From Anaerolineaceae bacterium (GTDB lineage: Bacteria > Chloroflexota > Anaerolineae > Anaerolineales > Villigracilaceae): 24,131 bases of DNA. The stretch lies in the NCBI GenBank assembly GCA_009885445.1, contig VFKQ01000141.1, positions 1-24,131 on the forward strand, given 5' to 3'. The position numbers and the translations under genes are program-made. This document shows positions 1 through 7,590 of this stretch, one piece after another. Below the pieces are notes generated by a model. It ran no database searches and was not told the DNA's origin. It was given only the letters and a program-made list of their open reading frames with translations. The first letter of the stretch is position 1; each line of letters opens with the position of its first letter.

Positions 1-1
1 C

Positions 2-634
2 GTTCTCGGCTTGGTCTTTGCTACCGATCAGGCTTCCTTCCTGGCTGGTTATGCCGCCGCTGCCTCAACCAAGACCGGCAAAGTCGGCACCTGGGGCGGT
101 ATCAACATTCCTCCGGTTGTGGACTTCATGGTTGGTTTTGAAGCCGGTGTGAATTACTACAATGCCGAGAAGGGCACCGCTGTGGAAGTCCTTGGCTGGA
201 GCACTGCCGAAAACGACGGCTCCTTCATCGGTAACTTCGACTCCCTCGACGATGGTCGCTCCATCACCGAATCCCTCGTTCAAGAAGGCGCTGACATTAT
301 TTTGCCAGTGGCTGGACCTGCTGGTCTTGGTAGCGGCGCTTACTGCCTTGAAACCAAATCCTGCTGGATCATTGGCGTGGATACCGACTGGACCGTTTCT
401 GCTTCAGAATATACGGAAGTCATCCTGACCTCCGTATTGAAGAACATGAACGTTGCAGTGTTCGAAGCCATCAAAGCGGCTGTTGAAGGCACCTTCGCGG
501 GTGGCGTTTATAGCGGCACCCTGGCTAACAATGGTGTTGGCCTCGCTCCTGTTGCTGGCGCTTCCGCTGAATTGATGGCTGAACTCGAAGCCATCATCGC
601 GGGCATCATCGACGGCTCGATTGCTGTTCGGTAA
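2..634 (+). CDS. BMP-family ABC transporter substrate-binding protein (3' part)
   Basis: This is the C-terminal part of an extracytoplasmic binding protein of the BMP/PnrA/Med family, which captures nucleosides or related small molecules for an ABC importer. The 5' end, including signal peptide and lipobox, lies outside the window, and the frame is open from base 2. Visible family features are the GKVGTWGG segment followed by a PPVVDFMVGFEAG stretch, the GADIILPVAGPAGLG segment and WIIGVDTDW, all typical of the second lobe and hinge of this fold. The gene is followed by a strong terminator and then by the ATPase and two permeases of the same transporter, which supports the assignment. The ligand cannot be read from the sequence; purine nucleosides are the usual substrate of Nup/Bmp systems. 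Confidence 0.9.
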   Translation, partial: VLGLVFATDQASFLAGYAAAASTKTGKVGTWGGINIPPVVDFMVGFEAGVNYYNAEKGTAVEVLGWSTAENDGSFIGNFDSLDDGRSITESLVQEGADIILPVAGPAGLGSGAYCLETKSCWIIGVDTDWTVSASEYTEVILTSVLKNMNVAVFEAIKAAVEGTFAGGVYSGTLANNGVGLAPVAGASAELMAELEAIIAGIIDGSIAVR

Positions 635-651
635 ACCCTGTTAATGAAAAT

Positions 652-690
652 GGTCGGGGGAGAGTTTTCTCTCCCCCGACCATTCTTTTT
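652..690 (+). terminator. Rho-independent terminator/attenuator inside the transporter operon
   Basis: A perfect 13-bp stem (652-664 with 669-681) closes a TTTT loop and is followed by ATTCTTTTT. It lies between the binding-protein gene and the ATPase gene. In ABC operons this position commonly gives partial termination, so the binding protein is made in excess over the membrane parts; that role is inferred here. Confidence 0.85.
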
Positions 691-720
691 AGCCCGTCAA
701 TTTTTGCACTGGAGTAGGGC

Positions 721-2250
721 ATGGCAAACGTCCTTGAACTGCACGGCGTGACCAAGAGGTTTCCTGGTGTTCTGGCGAACGACCATATTGATATTGCCTT
801 AAAAGAGGGACATATTCTGGCATTGCTGGGCGAGAACGGCGCTGGCAAAACCACCCTGATGAATATTCTTTACGGGTTATATAAGCCGGACGAGGGACGC
901 ATCATTGTCCACGGTGAAGAAGTGGATATTCATGGGCCGAATGACGCCATTGCGCGCGGCATCGGCATGGTGCATCAGCACTTTATGCTCATCCCGGTGA
1001 TGACCGTTATCGAAAATGTGATGCTCGGCGTGGAACCAACTGTGAATGGCATCTTTCTCGACAAAGCCCGTGTGGCGGCGCGTATTCGTGAAATTTCAGA
1101 ACAATTTGGTCTCGATGTAGACCCTGATTCTTATATTAAGGATTTACCAGTGGGGATTCAGCAACGCGTTGAAATTATCAAAGTTCTGTATCGCAATGCC
1201 AATATTTTAATTCTCGATGAACCCACTGCTGTCCTGACCCCGCAGGAGGTTGACGGTCTGTTTCAGATTCTGCATACGTTGATCGAGAAGGGTAAGTCGA
1301 TTATTTTTATTACACATAAATTAAAAGAAGTAATGGCCGTGGCAGATGAGATCACCGTGTTGCGCGGGGGCCGTGTGGCTGGTTCGGTTTTGCCGCAAGA
1401 AGCCAGCCTCGAAAAGCTGGCCACCCTGATGGTGGGCCGCGATGTTAATCTAGTGGTCATGAAAAAAACAGCCGCGCCCACCGACGTGGTTTTGGAAGTG
1501 CAAGATTTGTATGTGCGCGATGAACGCGAGAACCTGACGGTGCAGGGCGTGTCGTTTGAAGTGCGCAAAGGCGAAGTGCTGGGCATTGCCGGTGTGCAAG
1601 GCAACGGCCAGACTGAATTGGTCTACGCACTCACCGGCCTTTCAGAACCAGTCAGCGGACAAATTAACTTGATGGGCAAACCTGTGCGGCATGGCCGACC
1701 ACGCGAAATTCTGGAACGCGGTGTGGCGCACATCCCTGAAGACAGGCAAAAGCACGGCCTGATTCTGTCGTTTCCGATTCACGACAACATGATGCTGTGC
1801 ACTTATTATCAGCCCCCGTTTGCGCGCGGAATTACCCTACAGCAGAAGGTCATTCTGGATAATGCCACCGAATTGGTGAAGCAATTCGATGTGCGCACGC
1901 CGAGCATCTATGTCCCGGCTTCTTCGCTTTCGGGGGGCAACCAGCAAAAAGTGATCGTGGCCCGTGAGTTCTCGAGGCCGATTGAATTACTGATCGCCTC
2001 CCAGCCCACGCGTGGACTGGACGTCGGCTCGATAGAATATATCCACAACCGCATCATCGAAAAACGGGACGAGGGCACGGGCGTCCTGCTGGTTTCTTCT
2101 GAATTGGATGAAATCATCGCCCTTTCCGATCGCATCGCTGTGATGTATCACGGCCAGATTATGGCCATCGTCCCTGCCGCGCAGGCCACCAAGGAAGATC
2201 TTGGCCTGCTCATGGCGGGCATTCAGCCAGAATCAGCGCGCGCCGCGTAA
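721..2250 (+). CDS. BMP-type nucleoside ABC transporter, two-domain ATP-binding protein
   Basis: This 509-residue cytoplasmic protein has two fused ABC ATPase domains and powers uptake with the binding protein upstream and the two permeases downstream (NupO/YufO type). The first domain has Walker A GENGAGKTT (about 37-45), a divergent signature LPVGIQQRVE and Walker B ILILDEPTAVLTPQE. The second has a degenerate Walker A (GVQGNGQTE), a canonical LSGGNQQKV signature, and Walker B ending in ASQPTRGLD, where Gln replaces the catalytic Glu. One strong and one degenerate catalytic site is normal for this family. ATG at 721 has GGAG at 711-714 as ribosome binding site. The next gene starts 20 bases after the stop, so the two are very likely co-transcribed. 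Confidence 0.93.
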   Translation: MANVLELHGVTKRFPGVLANDHIDIALKEGHILALLGENGAGKTTLMNILYGLYKPDEGRIIVHGEEVDIHGPNDAIARGIGMVHQHFMLIPVMTVIENVMLGVEPTVNGIFLDKARVAARIREISEQFGLDVDPDSYIKDLPVGIQQRVEIIKVLYRNANILILDEPTAVLTPQEVDGLFQILHTLIEKGKSIIFITHKLKEVMAVADEITVLRGGRVAGSVLPQEASLEKLATLMVGRDVNLVVMKKTAAPTDVVLEVQDLYVRDERENLTVQGVSFEVRKGEVLGIAGVQGNGQTELVYALTGLSEPVSGQINLMGKPVRHGRPREILERGVAHIPEDRQKHGLILSFPIHDNMMLCTYYQPPFARGITLQQKVILDNATELVKQFDVRTPSIYVPASSLSGGNQQKVIVAREFSRPIELLIASQPTRGLDVGSIEYIHNRIIEKRDEGTGVLLVSSELDEIIALSDRIAVMYHGQIMAIVPAAQATKEDLGLLMAGIQPESARAA

Positions 2251-2270
2251 TATCACCGAGGAGCAATTCA

Positions 2271-3470
2271 TTGAGCGAGCGACCGACCAAACCCCCTGAA
2301 AGTATTCAACCCGACGATGCGGCCAAAAAGAAAGAGACCGCCTCGTGGCGACAGTCCCTGTTGTTGCCTGCACTGGCGGTATTAACCGGACTAATCATCG
2401 GCGGCATTGTCATCGTTGTCAGCGGCGGCAATCCATTTCAGGCATATGGCGCGCTCTTTGCCGGTTCATTCGGAACGCCGAGTGATTTCTTTGCAGGCCT
2501 TCAAGTCTATTTTGCAACTGGCGAATCGCACGACTTAATTAGGTCGTTGTATCCCTTCACCGAAAGCTTGGTTGCTTCCACGCCATATATTTTTGCCGCG
2601 CTTTCTGTGGCCATTGGATTTCGTTGCGGCCTGTTTAACATCGGCGCAGAGGGACAAGTGCTGATGGGTGCGCTGGGTTCGGCCTACGTGGGATACAGCC
2701 TCACTGGACTACCCGCTTACATTCACCTTCCGCTGGCCTTGCTGGGTGGAGTCGCCGCCGGCGGAGTGTGGGGCATGATCCCCGGATATTTAAAAGCCCG
2801 TTTCGGTGCGCATGAAGTGGTGAACACCATGATGCTGAACTGGATTGCCTTCAAGCTCAGTGATTGGTTGCTGAATGGGCCGATGAAATCCGGCTTCCGT
2901 CCTGTGACGCCGAATGTGCTTCCGACTGCCGAACTGCCGCGCTTCTTTGCCGACCCGCTCCGTTTCAATTGGGGTTTCGTCCTGGCCTTGCTGGTGGCTT
3001 GGGCAGTCTATTGGCTTCTGTTTAAAACGACACTCGGCTTCGAGATTCGCTCGGTGGGCGCCAACCCAGATGCCGCCAAATACTCCGGCATGAACGTGAC
3101 GCGCAACTTTGTATTCGTCCTAGCCCTCGCTGGCGGGTTGGCCGGGTTGGCCGGTTCCGCACAGGTACTGGGTGTGGACCATTGGGTGGGGCAGGGCTTT
3201 TCGGCTGGCTACGGTTACGATGCAATTGCACTGGCCTTATTAGGCAAAAGTCATCCGCTGGGCGTAGTGCTCTCGGCGCTCTTATTTGGTTTCCTGCGCA
3301 GTGGCGCAACCAGCATGCAATCCATGGCTGGCATTCCCATCGACATCATCTCCATCATTCAAGGACTCGTAGTCGTCTTTGTTGCCGCGCCCGCCATCAT
3401 TCGCTGGATCTATCGCATCAACATAGACACCACTGGCGACACAGTCTTAACCCGCGGCTGGGGGCGTTAA
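2271..3470 (+). CDS. BMP-type nucleoside ABC transporter permease 1
   Basis: This 399-residue inner-membrane permease of the BPD_transp_2 class (NupP/YufP type) forms half of the translocation channel. After a charged N-terminal tail of about 25 residues there are many hydrophobic segments. The conserved GLFNIGAEGQVLMGALG loop, typical of this family, is present. The chosen start is TTG at 2271, because GAGGAG at 2259-2264 sits at a suitable distance and the frame opens into the tail. The stop is only four bases before the second permease gene, so translational coupling is likely. Confidence 0.92.
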   Translation: MSERPTKPPESIQPDDAAKKKETASWRQSLLLPALAVLTGLIIGGIVIVVSGGNPFQAYGALFAGSFGTPSDFFAGLQVYFATGESHDLIRSLYPFTESLVASTPYIFAALSVAIGFRCGLFNIGAEGQVLMGALGSAYVGYSLTGLPAYIHLPLALLGGVAAGGVWGMIPGYLKARFGAHEVVNTMMLNWIAFKLSDWLLNGPMKSGFRPVTPNVLPTAELPRFFADPLRFNWGFVLALLVAWAVYWLLFKTTLGFEIRSVGANPDAAKYSGMNVTRNFVFVLALAGGLAGLAGSAQVLGVDHWVGQGFSAGYGYDAIALALLGKSHPLGVVLSALLFGFLRSGATSMQSMAGIPIDIISIIQGLVVVFVAAPAIIRWIYRINIDTTGDTVLTRGWGR

Positions 3471-3474
3471 TAAA

Positions 3475-4755
3475 ATGAGCCTAAATCTTATGAACAAAAC
3501 AAATGCACAATTCGAAAATATTGCCTTCCGGCGCGCCCGTGTTCGCTTTGGCCTGACCCTGCTCGGGGTTGGCTTGTTGATTTATTTCCTCTTTGCCGTG
3601 AACACACAACCCGGTGTACGCACCACCTTCGGCCTGAATGTGTCTGGCTCTAACGCACTCATGATCCCAGACTTGAGCATTCCGGCGCTCAATGTGGTCC
3701 ACGGTATGGTGGCGCTGGCGGTGTTTTTTGGCACATTTCAATTAGCACGCGGCATCCGCTCCACAGGCGTGTTGATTGCCGTTATCGTGGCCACTTTCTT
3801 CATCGCCTTCCTGAGTTGGGCCGCGCAGGACAAATCCTTCAACCTCGTAGGCATGCTCAATAGCTCTCTCGTGCGCGCCACGCCTATCGCGTTGGCCGCG
3901 TTGTGCGGCGTGATCAGCGAACGTTCGGCTGTCATCAACATCGGTATTGAAGGCATCATGCTTGTTTCGGCACAAACCGCAGTGGTAGCGGCAACCGTTT
4001 CAGGCAATCTCTACATAGGTCTGGTTACCGCCGTGCTCACAGGTGGCCTGCTCGGCGCCATGCACGCCCACCTCGTCATCCGCTTCAAAGTAGACCAGAC
4101 CGTCAGCGGCGTGGCCATTAACATCATCGGCGCCGGCGTCACCTCCTTTGTCACCTCGCGCTTTCTGTCCCAAAATATTGACGGGCTTAATAACTCGGGC
4201 ACCTTTCCAGTGATTCACATCCCGCTACTTTCCAAGATTCCAGTGCTGGGGCCGGTGTTGTTTGAGAACAATATCATTGTTTACTTGACCATCCTGCTGG
4301 TCATTGCCATGCACATCATGCTCTTCTACACGGCGTGGGGTTTGCGCACGCGCGCAGTGGGTGAACATCCCAAAGCCGCAGACACCCTCGGCGTCAATGT
4401 TTATCTGATGCGCTATGTCAACGTCATCATCGGCGGCATGATCGCCGGCATAGGCGGCGCATATTTCACCATTGGCTCGGTGGGCCGCTTCAATGAAATG
4501 ATGACCTCCGGCAAAGGCTTCATCGGCATGGCCGCCATGATCTTCGGCAAATGGAATCCGTTCGGCGCGTACACTTCTTCGATGATCTTCGGCTTCGCAG
4601 ACTCGTTGCAGGTCAAATTGCAAATTTTGCGCGTGGGGATTCCATCCGAATTTTTGTTGATGGCCCCCTACATCGTCACCATGCTCGTGCTGACCGGAAT
4701 TGTCGGACGCGCCAACCCGCCCGCCGCAGACGGCCAACCCTACGAAAAACAATAA
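3475..4755 (+). CDS. BMP-type nucleoside ABC transporter permease 2
   Basis: This 426-residue membrane permease (NupQ/YufQ type) pairs with the preceding permease. It has many transmembrane stretches and the family loop SERSAVINIGIEGIMLVSA, the counterpart of the GAEGQ loop in permease 1. Later segments GEHPKAADTLGVNV and MTSGKGFIGMAAMIFGKWNPFGA also fit the family. ATG at 3475 lies four bases after the previous stop and no strong ribosome binding site is visible, which fits coupled translation. An in-frame ATG at 3490 is a possible alternative. It is the last gene of the transporter operon. Confidence 0.92.
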   Translation: MSLNLMNKTNAQFENIAFRRARVRFGLTLLGVGLLIYFLFAVNTQPGVRTTFGLNVSGSNALMIPDLSIPALNVVHGMVALAVFFGTFQLARGIRSTGVLIAVIVATFFIAFLSWAAQDKSFNLVGMLNSSLVRATPIALAALCGVISERSAVINIGIEGIMLVSAQTAVVAATVSGNLYIGLVTAVLTGGLLGAMHAHLVIRFKVDQTVSGVAINIIGAGVTSFVTSRFLSQNIDGLNNSGTFPVIHIPLLSKIPVLGPVLFENNIIVYLTILLVIAMHIMLFYTAWGLRTRAVGEHPKAADTLGVNVYLMRYVNVIIGGMIAGIGGAYFTIGSVGRFNEMMTSGKGFIGMAAMIFGKWNPFGAYTSSMIFGFADSLQVKLQILRVGIPSEFLLMAPYIVTMLVLTGIVGRANPPAADGQPYEKQ

Positions 4756-4764
4756 GCACGCCCG

Positions 4765-4794
4765 ACCCGCTTCAAGTCCGCGCCCGAAGCGGGT
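4765..4794 (+). terminator. Possible terminator hairpin after the transporter operon
   Basis: A 9-bp perfect stem (4765-4773 with 4786-4794) has a 12-base loop and begins ten bases after the last permease stop. No good T-run follows, so it could be a Rho-independent terminator of modest strength or only an RNA-stabilising hairpin. Confidence 0.45.
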
Positions 4795-4892
4795 TGCCTA
4801 TTTGGGTGATAACGCCCCTCGCGGTCAGCATTTCCAGAACAGCATCCGTCTAATTCGAGTAAAATAATTTTATATCTGTCAGGAGAAGAGAC

Positions 4893-6026
4893 ATGAAATC
4901 ATCTGCCCGCATTCCACTTAGTATTGCAATATTTTTGATTGCTTCCTTGGCTTGTAATGTGACCTTCAGCACGCCATCTGATCAACCTAATCTGGTCTTC
5001 ACCGCCGCCGCGCAGACAGTGGCCGCCGTGCAGGCTTCGCTTGTGCCAGCCAGTTCGCCTACCAGCGGCGTGGTGGTTCCCCCGCCCGCGCCCACCAACA
5101 CCAGCGTGCCGGCGGCCACCTTTGCGCCCCTACCCACGCTGACTTTTGCGCCGCCCGCCGCCACCCAGGTATGTGACCAGGCCGCCTTCGTCTCCGACGT
5201 GAGTATCCCAGACGGCACGTTGATGAGTCAGGGACAAGTCTTTCAAAAGACCTGGCGCTTGAAAAACGTCGGCGCTTGCACATGGGCTTCATCTTACAAG
5301 GTGGTGTTTTCCAGCGGCCCGGCCATGGCTGGCCAAGCTCAACAGCCGCTGGGAACCAGCGTTGCGCCCGGTGAGACGGTGGATATTAAAGTTGATATGA
5401 CCGCCCCCGCCGCAAACGGGAACTACACTGAGTATTGGAAATTGCGCAATGACTCAGGCGTGGCCTTCACACAGTTTTATGTGCAGATCGCGGTGCAGGG
5501 CGGCGTGGGCGAAACGGCGGTTGCATTGCACAACATCTCCTCTGAAAGCGGACAGGTGCGTACTGATGGCACGGTCCTGCTCCCCACCAACGTGGGCGAT
5601 GTCTCCACCAACCATGGCATGCAGGCCTTCTTTAGCTTTGATATTTCCGGCATTCCGAATAGCGCCACCATTATTGAGGTTGTGGTGAATTTTTCGTCCT
5701 TCGACATGCTGGGCAATCCGTTTTCTGTTGGAGACGATGGTTGTGTGCGCGCGTTCGTTGCCGATTACGGGGCGTTGTCTGCTTCAGATTATGAAGGCGG
5801 CATCCCCACAGGCGCGCTGATTAAGTGGTGTTCGGCGGCGCAATTGGTCTCCCCCTCCGCCGATGAAGATTTTACGCAGTCCATTCAACTGCATGTCTCC
5901 AATGGCGCGTCGCGCTTTCAATTGCGTCTGCAGTTCCGCCCGCCGCCGTTCCCGGCATCGAATTTCGATGGCGTCGCTGACGCGATTCGCTTTGGCATTG
6001 TCACTCTCACGGTGACATATCATTAG
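4893..6026 (+). CDS. Lipoprotein A: NBR1-like Ig domain plus C-terminal beta domain
   Basis: This 377-residue predicted surface lipoprotein has a signal peptide ending in the lipobox LASLAC (Cys21) and a Thr/Pro/Ala-rich linker to about residue 90 that includes the TAAAQTV motif seen in its neighbours. Residues about 94-202 form an NBR1-type (four-tryptophan) Ig-like domain with Trp121, Trp131 and Trp182; the fourth position is aromatic but not Trp. Cys94 and Cys129 may form a disulfide. Residues about 208-377 resemble the C-terminal domain of lipoprotein C (FFSFDISGIP matches FLSFDFSGIP), a DNRLRE-like beta domain. ATG at 4893 has AGGAG at 4881-4885. The function is unknown; a ligand-binding or matrix role is only a guess. 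A strong terminator follows. Confidence 0.8.
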   Translation: MKSSARIPLSIAIFLIASLACNVTFSTPSDQPNLVFTAAAQTVAAVQASLVPASSPTSGVVVPPPAPTNTSVPAATFAPLPTLTFAPPAATQVCDQAAFVSDVSIPDGTLMSQGQVFQKTWRLKNVGACTWASSYKVVFSSGPAMAGQAQQPLGTSVAPGETVDIKVDMTAPAANGNYTEYWKLRNDSGVAFTQFYVQIAVQGGVGETAVALHNISSESGQVRTDGTVLLPTNVGDVSTNHGMQAFFSFDISGIPNSATIIEVVVNFSSFDMLGNPFSVGDDGCVRAFVADYGALSASDYEGGIPTGALIKWCSAAQLVSPSADEDFTQSIQLHVSNGASRFQLRLQFRPPPFPASNFDGVADAIRFGIVTLTVTYH

Positions 6027-6052
6027 TCGAATAGCCACCTAAATCCTACCTA

Positions 6053-6085
6053 AGAGCGTCCGCTGGCCGGGCGCTCTTTTTTTTA
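6053..6085 (+). terminator. Rho-independent terminator after lipoprotein A
   Basis: A 10-bp stem with one G-U pair (6053-6062 with 6068-6077) and a five-base loop runs directly into a run of eight or more T. It ends the transcript of lipoprotein A. Confidence 0.9.
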
Positions 6086-6120
6086 ATACAGGTATAATTT
6101 TGCGCGTACCGCGTACATAG

Positions 6121-6324
6121 TTTGACAAAGTTATATTTCAAAACCTTTTGCCACAAAGTCCACGAAGGGTCACACATTGTCCCGATGTACTTCGGGAAAG
6201 GAGAGCAAAATGCTAAAACTAAAGATTTCCTTCGTGTTACTTCGTGCCGTTTCGACACCTTCGGTCAACGCATCGCCTTTGTGGTTAAGAATTTCGATTT
6301 CAGCCTTAATGTGACTTTGTCAAA
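6121..6324. repeat. MITE-like imperfect palindrome of about 204 bp
   Basis: Nested inverted matches occur in order: the 11-mer at 6121-6131 with 6314-6324, CCACAAAG at 6151-6158 with 6277-6284, and CACGAAGG at 6161-6168 with 6229-6236. A small hairpin (6181-6196) lies near the middle. There is no plausible coding content. The words ending in CTTCGTG and CTTTGTGG resemble dispersed intergenic repeats known to me from many bacterial genomes. It fills most of the gap between lipoproteins A and B and ends just before the ribosome binding site of B. Confidence 0.6.
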
Positions 6325-6340
6325 GTAGAAAGGAAAAAGA

Positions 6341-7267
6341 ATGTTCTCTGGAAAGCAACCCGTAATTTCTATCACCCTCTTATTAATCTTCCTTGCCTCA
6401 GCCTGTGGGCCAAACGCCGAGTCGGCTATTGCCACCTCCGTGGCGCTCACGGTGCAAGCTCAAGACGCGGCCACTTCCACGTTGGTTGCGCCCAGCGCAA
6501 CACTCTCCCCAGCGCTGACTATTGTGCCAACATTAACTTCGCTCGCTTCAGCCACATCCCCATCCACGCTGGGCGGGGCGTACGCGCATTGTGCAAAAGC
6601 CAGTTTCGTCAGCGAAGACCCGCCAGATGGTGTCATCTACGCGCCCGAATTTACCTTCATCAAAAAATGGTTTATTCGCAACGACAGCACTTGCGTGTGG
6701 GACACCACTTACAAGTTAATCTTTGTTGATGGCGACCTGATGGGCGGTGCATATGTATATAACTTTCCGCAATCTGCGTTGCCCGACGACGTGATTGAGA
6801 TTCCGATTCAACTCGTCACGGACAAAGAAGTGGGCACTTATAAAGGCTATTGGAAAATGCAAACTCCTGACGGACAAAACTTTGGCGTTGGCCAACACAG
6901 CGATGCCATGTGGGTGGAGGTCGAAGTCTCCACCGACGCCAAGCCCGGATATGGAATCACCTCCGTCACCTACCGCCTCGAACGCGACCCGTTGAGCGGG
7001 TGCGCCACGAACGTGCGCTACACCGTGTACGCCCTGATCAGCGTCAGCGGAAAAACCACGGTCAAATATCAATGGCAACATAGCGACGGTGGCAATCCCA
7101 GCGCCGTCCGTCTTGAATTTACAGAGGCAGGCTCCAAGGAAGTTTCAGACACCTGGCCCATCCACTTAGGCTCGACGACCGGCGACAGATGGTTCGAACT
7201 CGTTACTACGTTGCCAGAGCCAACACAACACTGGGGCAAAGTAACTTTTTCCTACCTCTGTCAATAG
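6341..7267 (+). CDS. Lipoprotein B: NBR1-like Ig domain plus unknown C-terminal domain
   Basis: This 308-residue predicted lipoprotein has signal-peptide lipobox LASAC (Cys22), a Ser/Thr/Ala-rich linker to about residue 80, and an NBR1-like domain at about 84-198 with all four tryptophans (Trp110, 120, 171, 191) and the paired cysteines Cys84 and Cys118. Residues about 205-308 form a separate domain with Cys at both ends (LSGCATNV near the start, SYLCQ at the C-terminus); it looks beta-rich and I do not recognise it. It is not related to the C-terminal domain shared by A and C. ATG at 6341 has an AAAGGA ribosome binding site ending about seven bases upstream. It is flanked by terminators on both sides, so it is probably transcribed alone. 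Confidence 0.8.
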   Translation: MFSGKQPVISITLLLIFLASACGPNAESAIATSVALTVQAQDAATSTLVAPSATLSPALTIVPTLTSLASATSPSTLGGAYAHCAKASFVSEDPPDGVIYAPEFTFIKKWFIRNDSTCVWDTTYKLIFVDGDLMGGAYVYNFPQSALPDDVIEIPIQLVTDKEVGTYKGYWKMQTPDGQNFGVGQHSDAMWVEVEVSTDAKPGYGITSVTYRLERDPLSGCATNVRYTVYALISVSGKTTVKYQWQHSDGGNPSAVRLEFTEAGSKEVSDTWPIHLGSTTGDRWFELVTTLPEPTQHWGKVTFSYLCQ

Positions 7268-7271
7268 AGCA

Positions 7272-7306
7272 AACGAAGCCGAGCCTGTCTCGGCTTCGTT
7301 TTTTTT
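7272..7306 (+). terminator. Rho-independent terminator after lipoprotein B
   Basis: A perfect 12-bp stem (7272-7283 with 7289-7300) has a five-base loop and continues into a run of T to 7306. It begins five bases after the stop codon. Confidence 0.95.
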
Positions 7307-7365
7307 GAACTTTCGCTTTAATCCGCTAAGGATTTGTAAATTAATAACTTCCCGTTTTGTGATTT

Positions 7366-7408
7366 GCCCGCAGTTGCACTGCGGGCGGGATGCAGTGTAA
7401 CTGCATCC
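7366..7408. repeat. Twin adjacent hairpins sharing a GCAGT/ACTGC core
   Basis: Two perfect 9-bp hairpins with 3-base loops stand one base apart: 7366-7374 with 7378-7386, and 7388-7396 with 7400-7408. Both carry GCAGT on the left arm and ACTGC on the right arm, as if one had been copied from the other. No T-run follows, so they are unlikely to be terminators; a REP-type element is the better description. Confidence 0.6.
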
Positions 7409-7460
7409 GAAACACGGAATCTATTCTTTTACGAACCCTAATTACGCCAACCCTCGCGAA

Positions 7461-7496
7461 TAACAGAGATTGGCGCAGATTAGCGAGAATTAGCGG
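7461..7496. repeat. Decamer-phased intergenic repeat
   Basis: Units ending in TTGGC, TTAGC and TTAGC recur exactly every ten bases, forming an A/G-rich tract before lipoprotein C. It lies in the non-coding leader. Apart from this tract and the twin hairpins I see no gene in 7307-7590; the apparent in-frame opening upstream of 7591 lacks a signal peptide. Confidence 0.45.
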
Positions 7497-7590
7497 ATTC
7501 TCTTTTATGAAGCGAAGTTGTATTATTGGAACTTTCCCGAAAGCCATATCGTCATATTCGCTGACCGATAGATTCATTTGGAGATTAATT

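Noticed and set aside
1981..2022. Loss of the catalytic Glu (Gln instead) in the second ATPase domain as a damaging mutation
   Set aside because: ASQPTRGLD is common in BMP-type transporter ATPases, which normally have one degenerate site.
6085..6340. tRNA or structured small RNA in the gap before lipoprotein B
   Set aside because: No cloverleaf-compatible stems or T-loop sequence; the inverted words fit a repeat element better.
7390..7590. Longer N-terminal version of lipoprotein C starting at 7390
   Set aside because: It would place 67 residues before a clear signal peptide and lipobox and runs through hairpin repeats; ATG 7591 has a good ribosome binding site.
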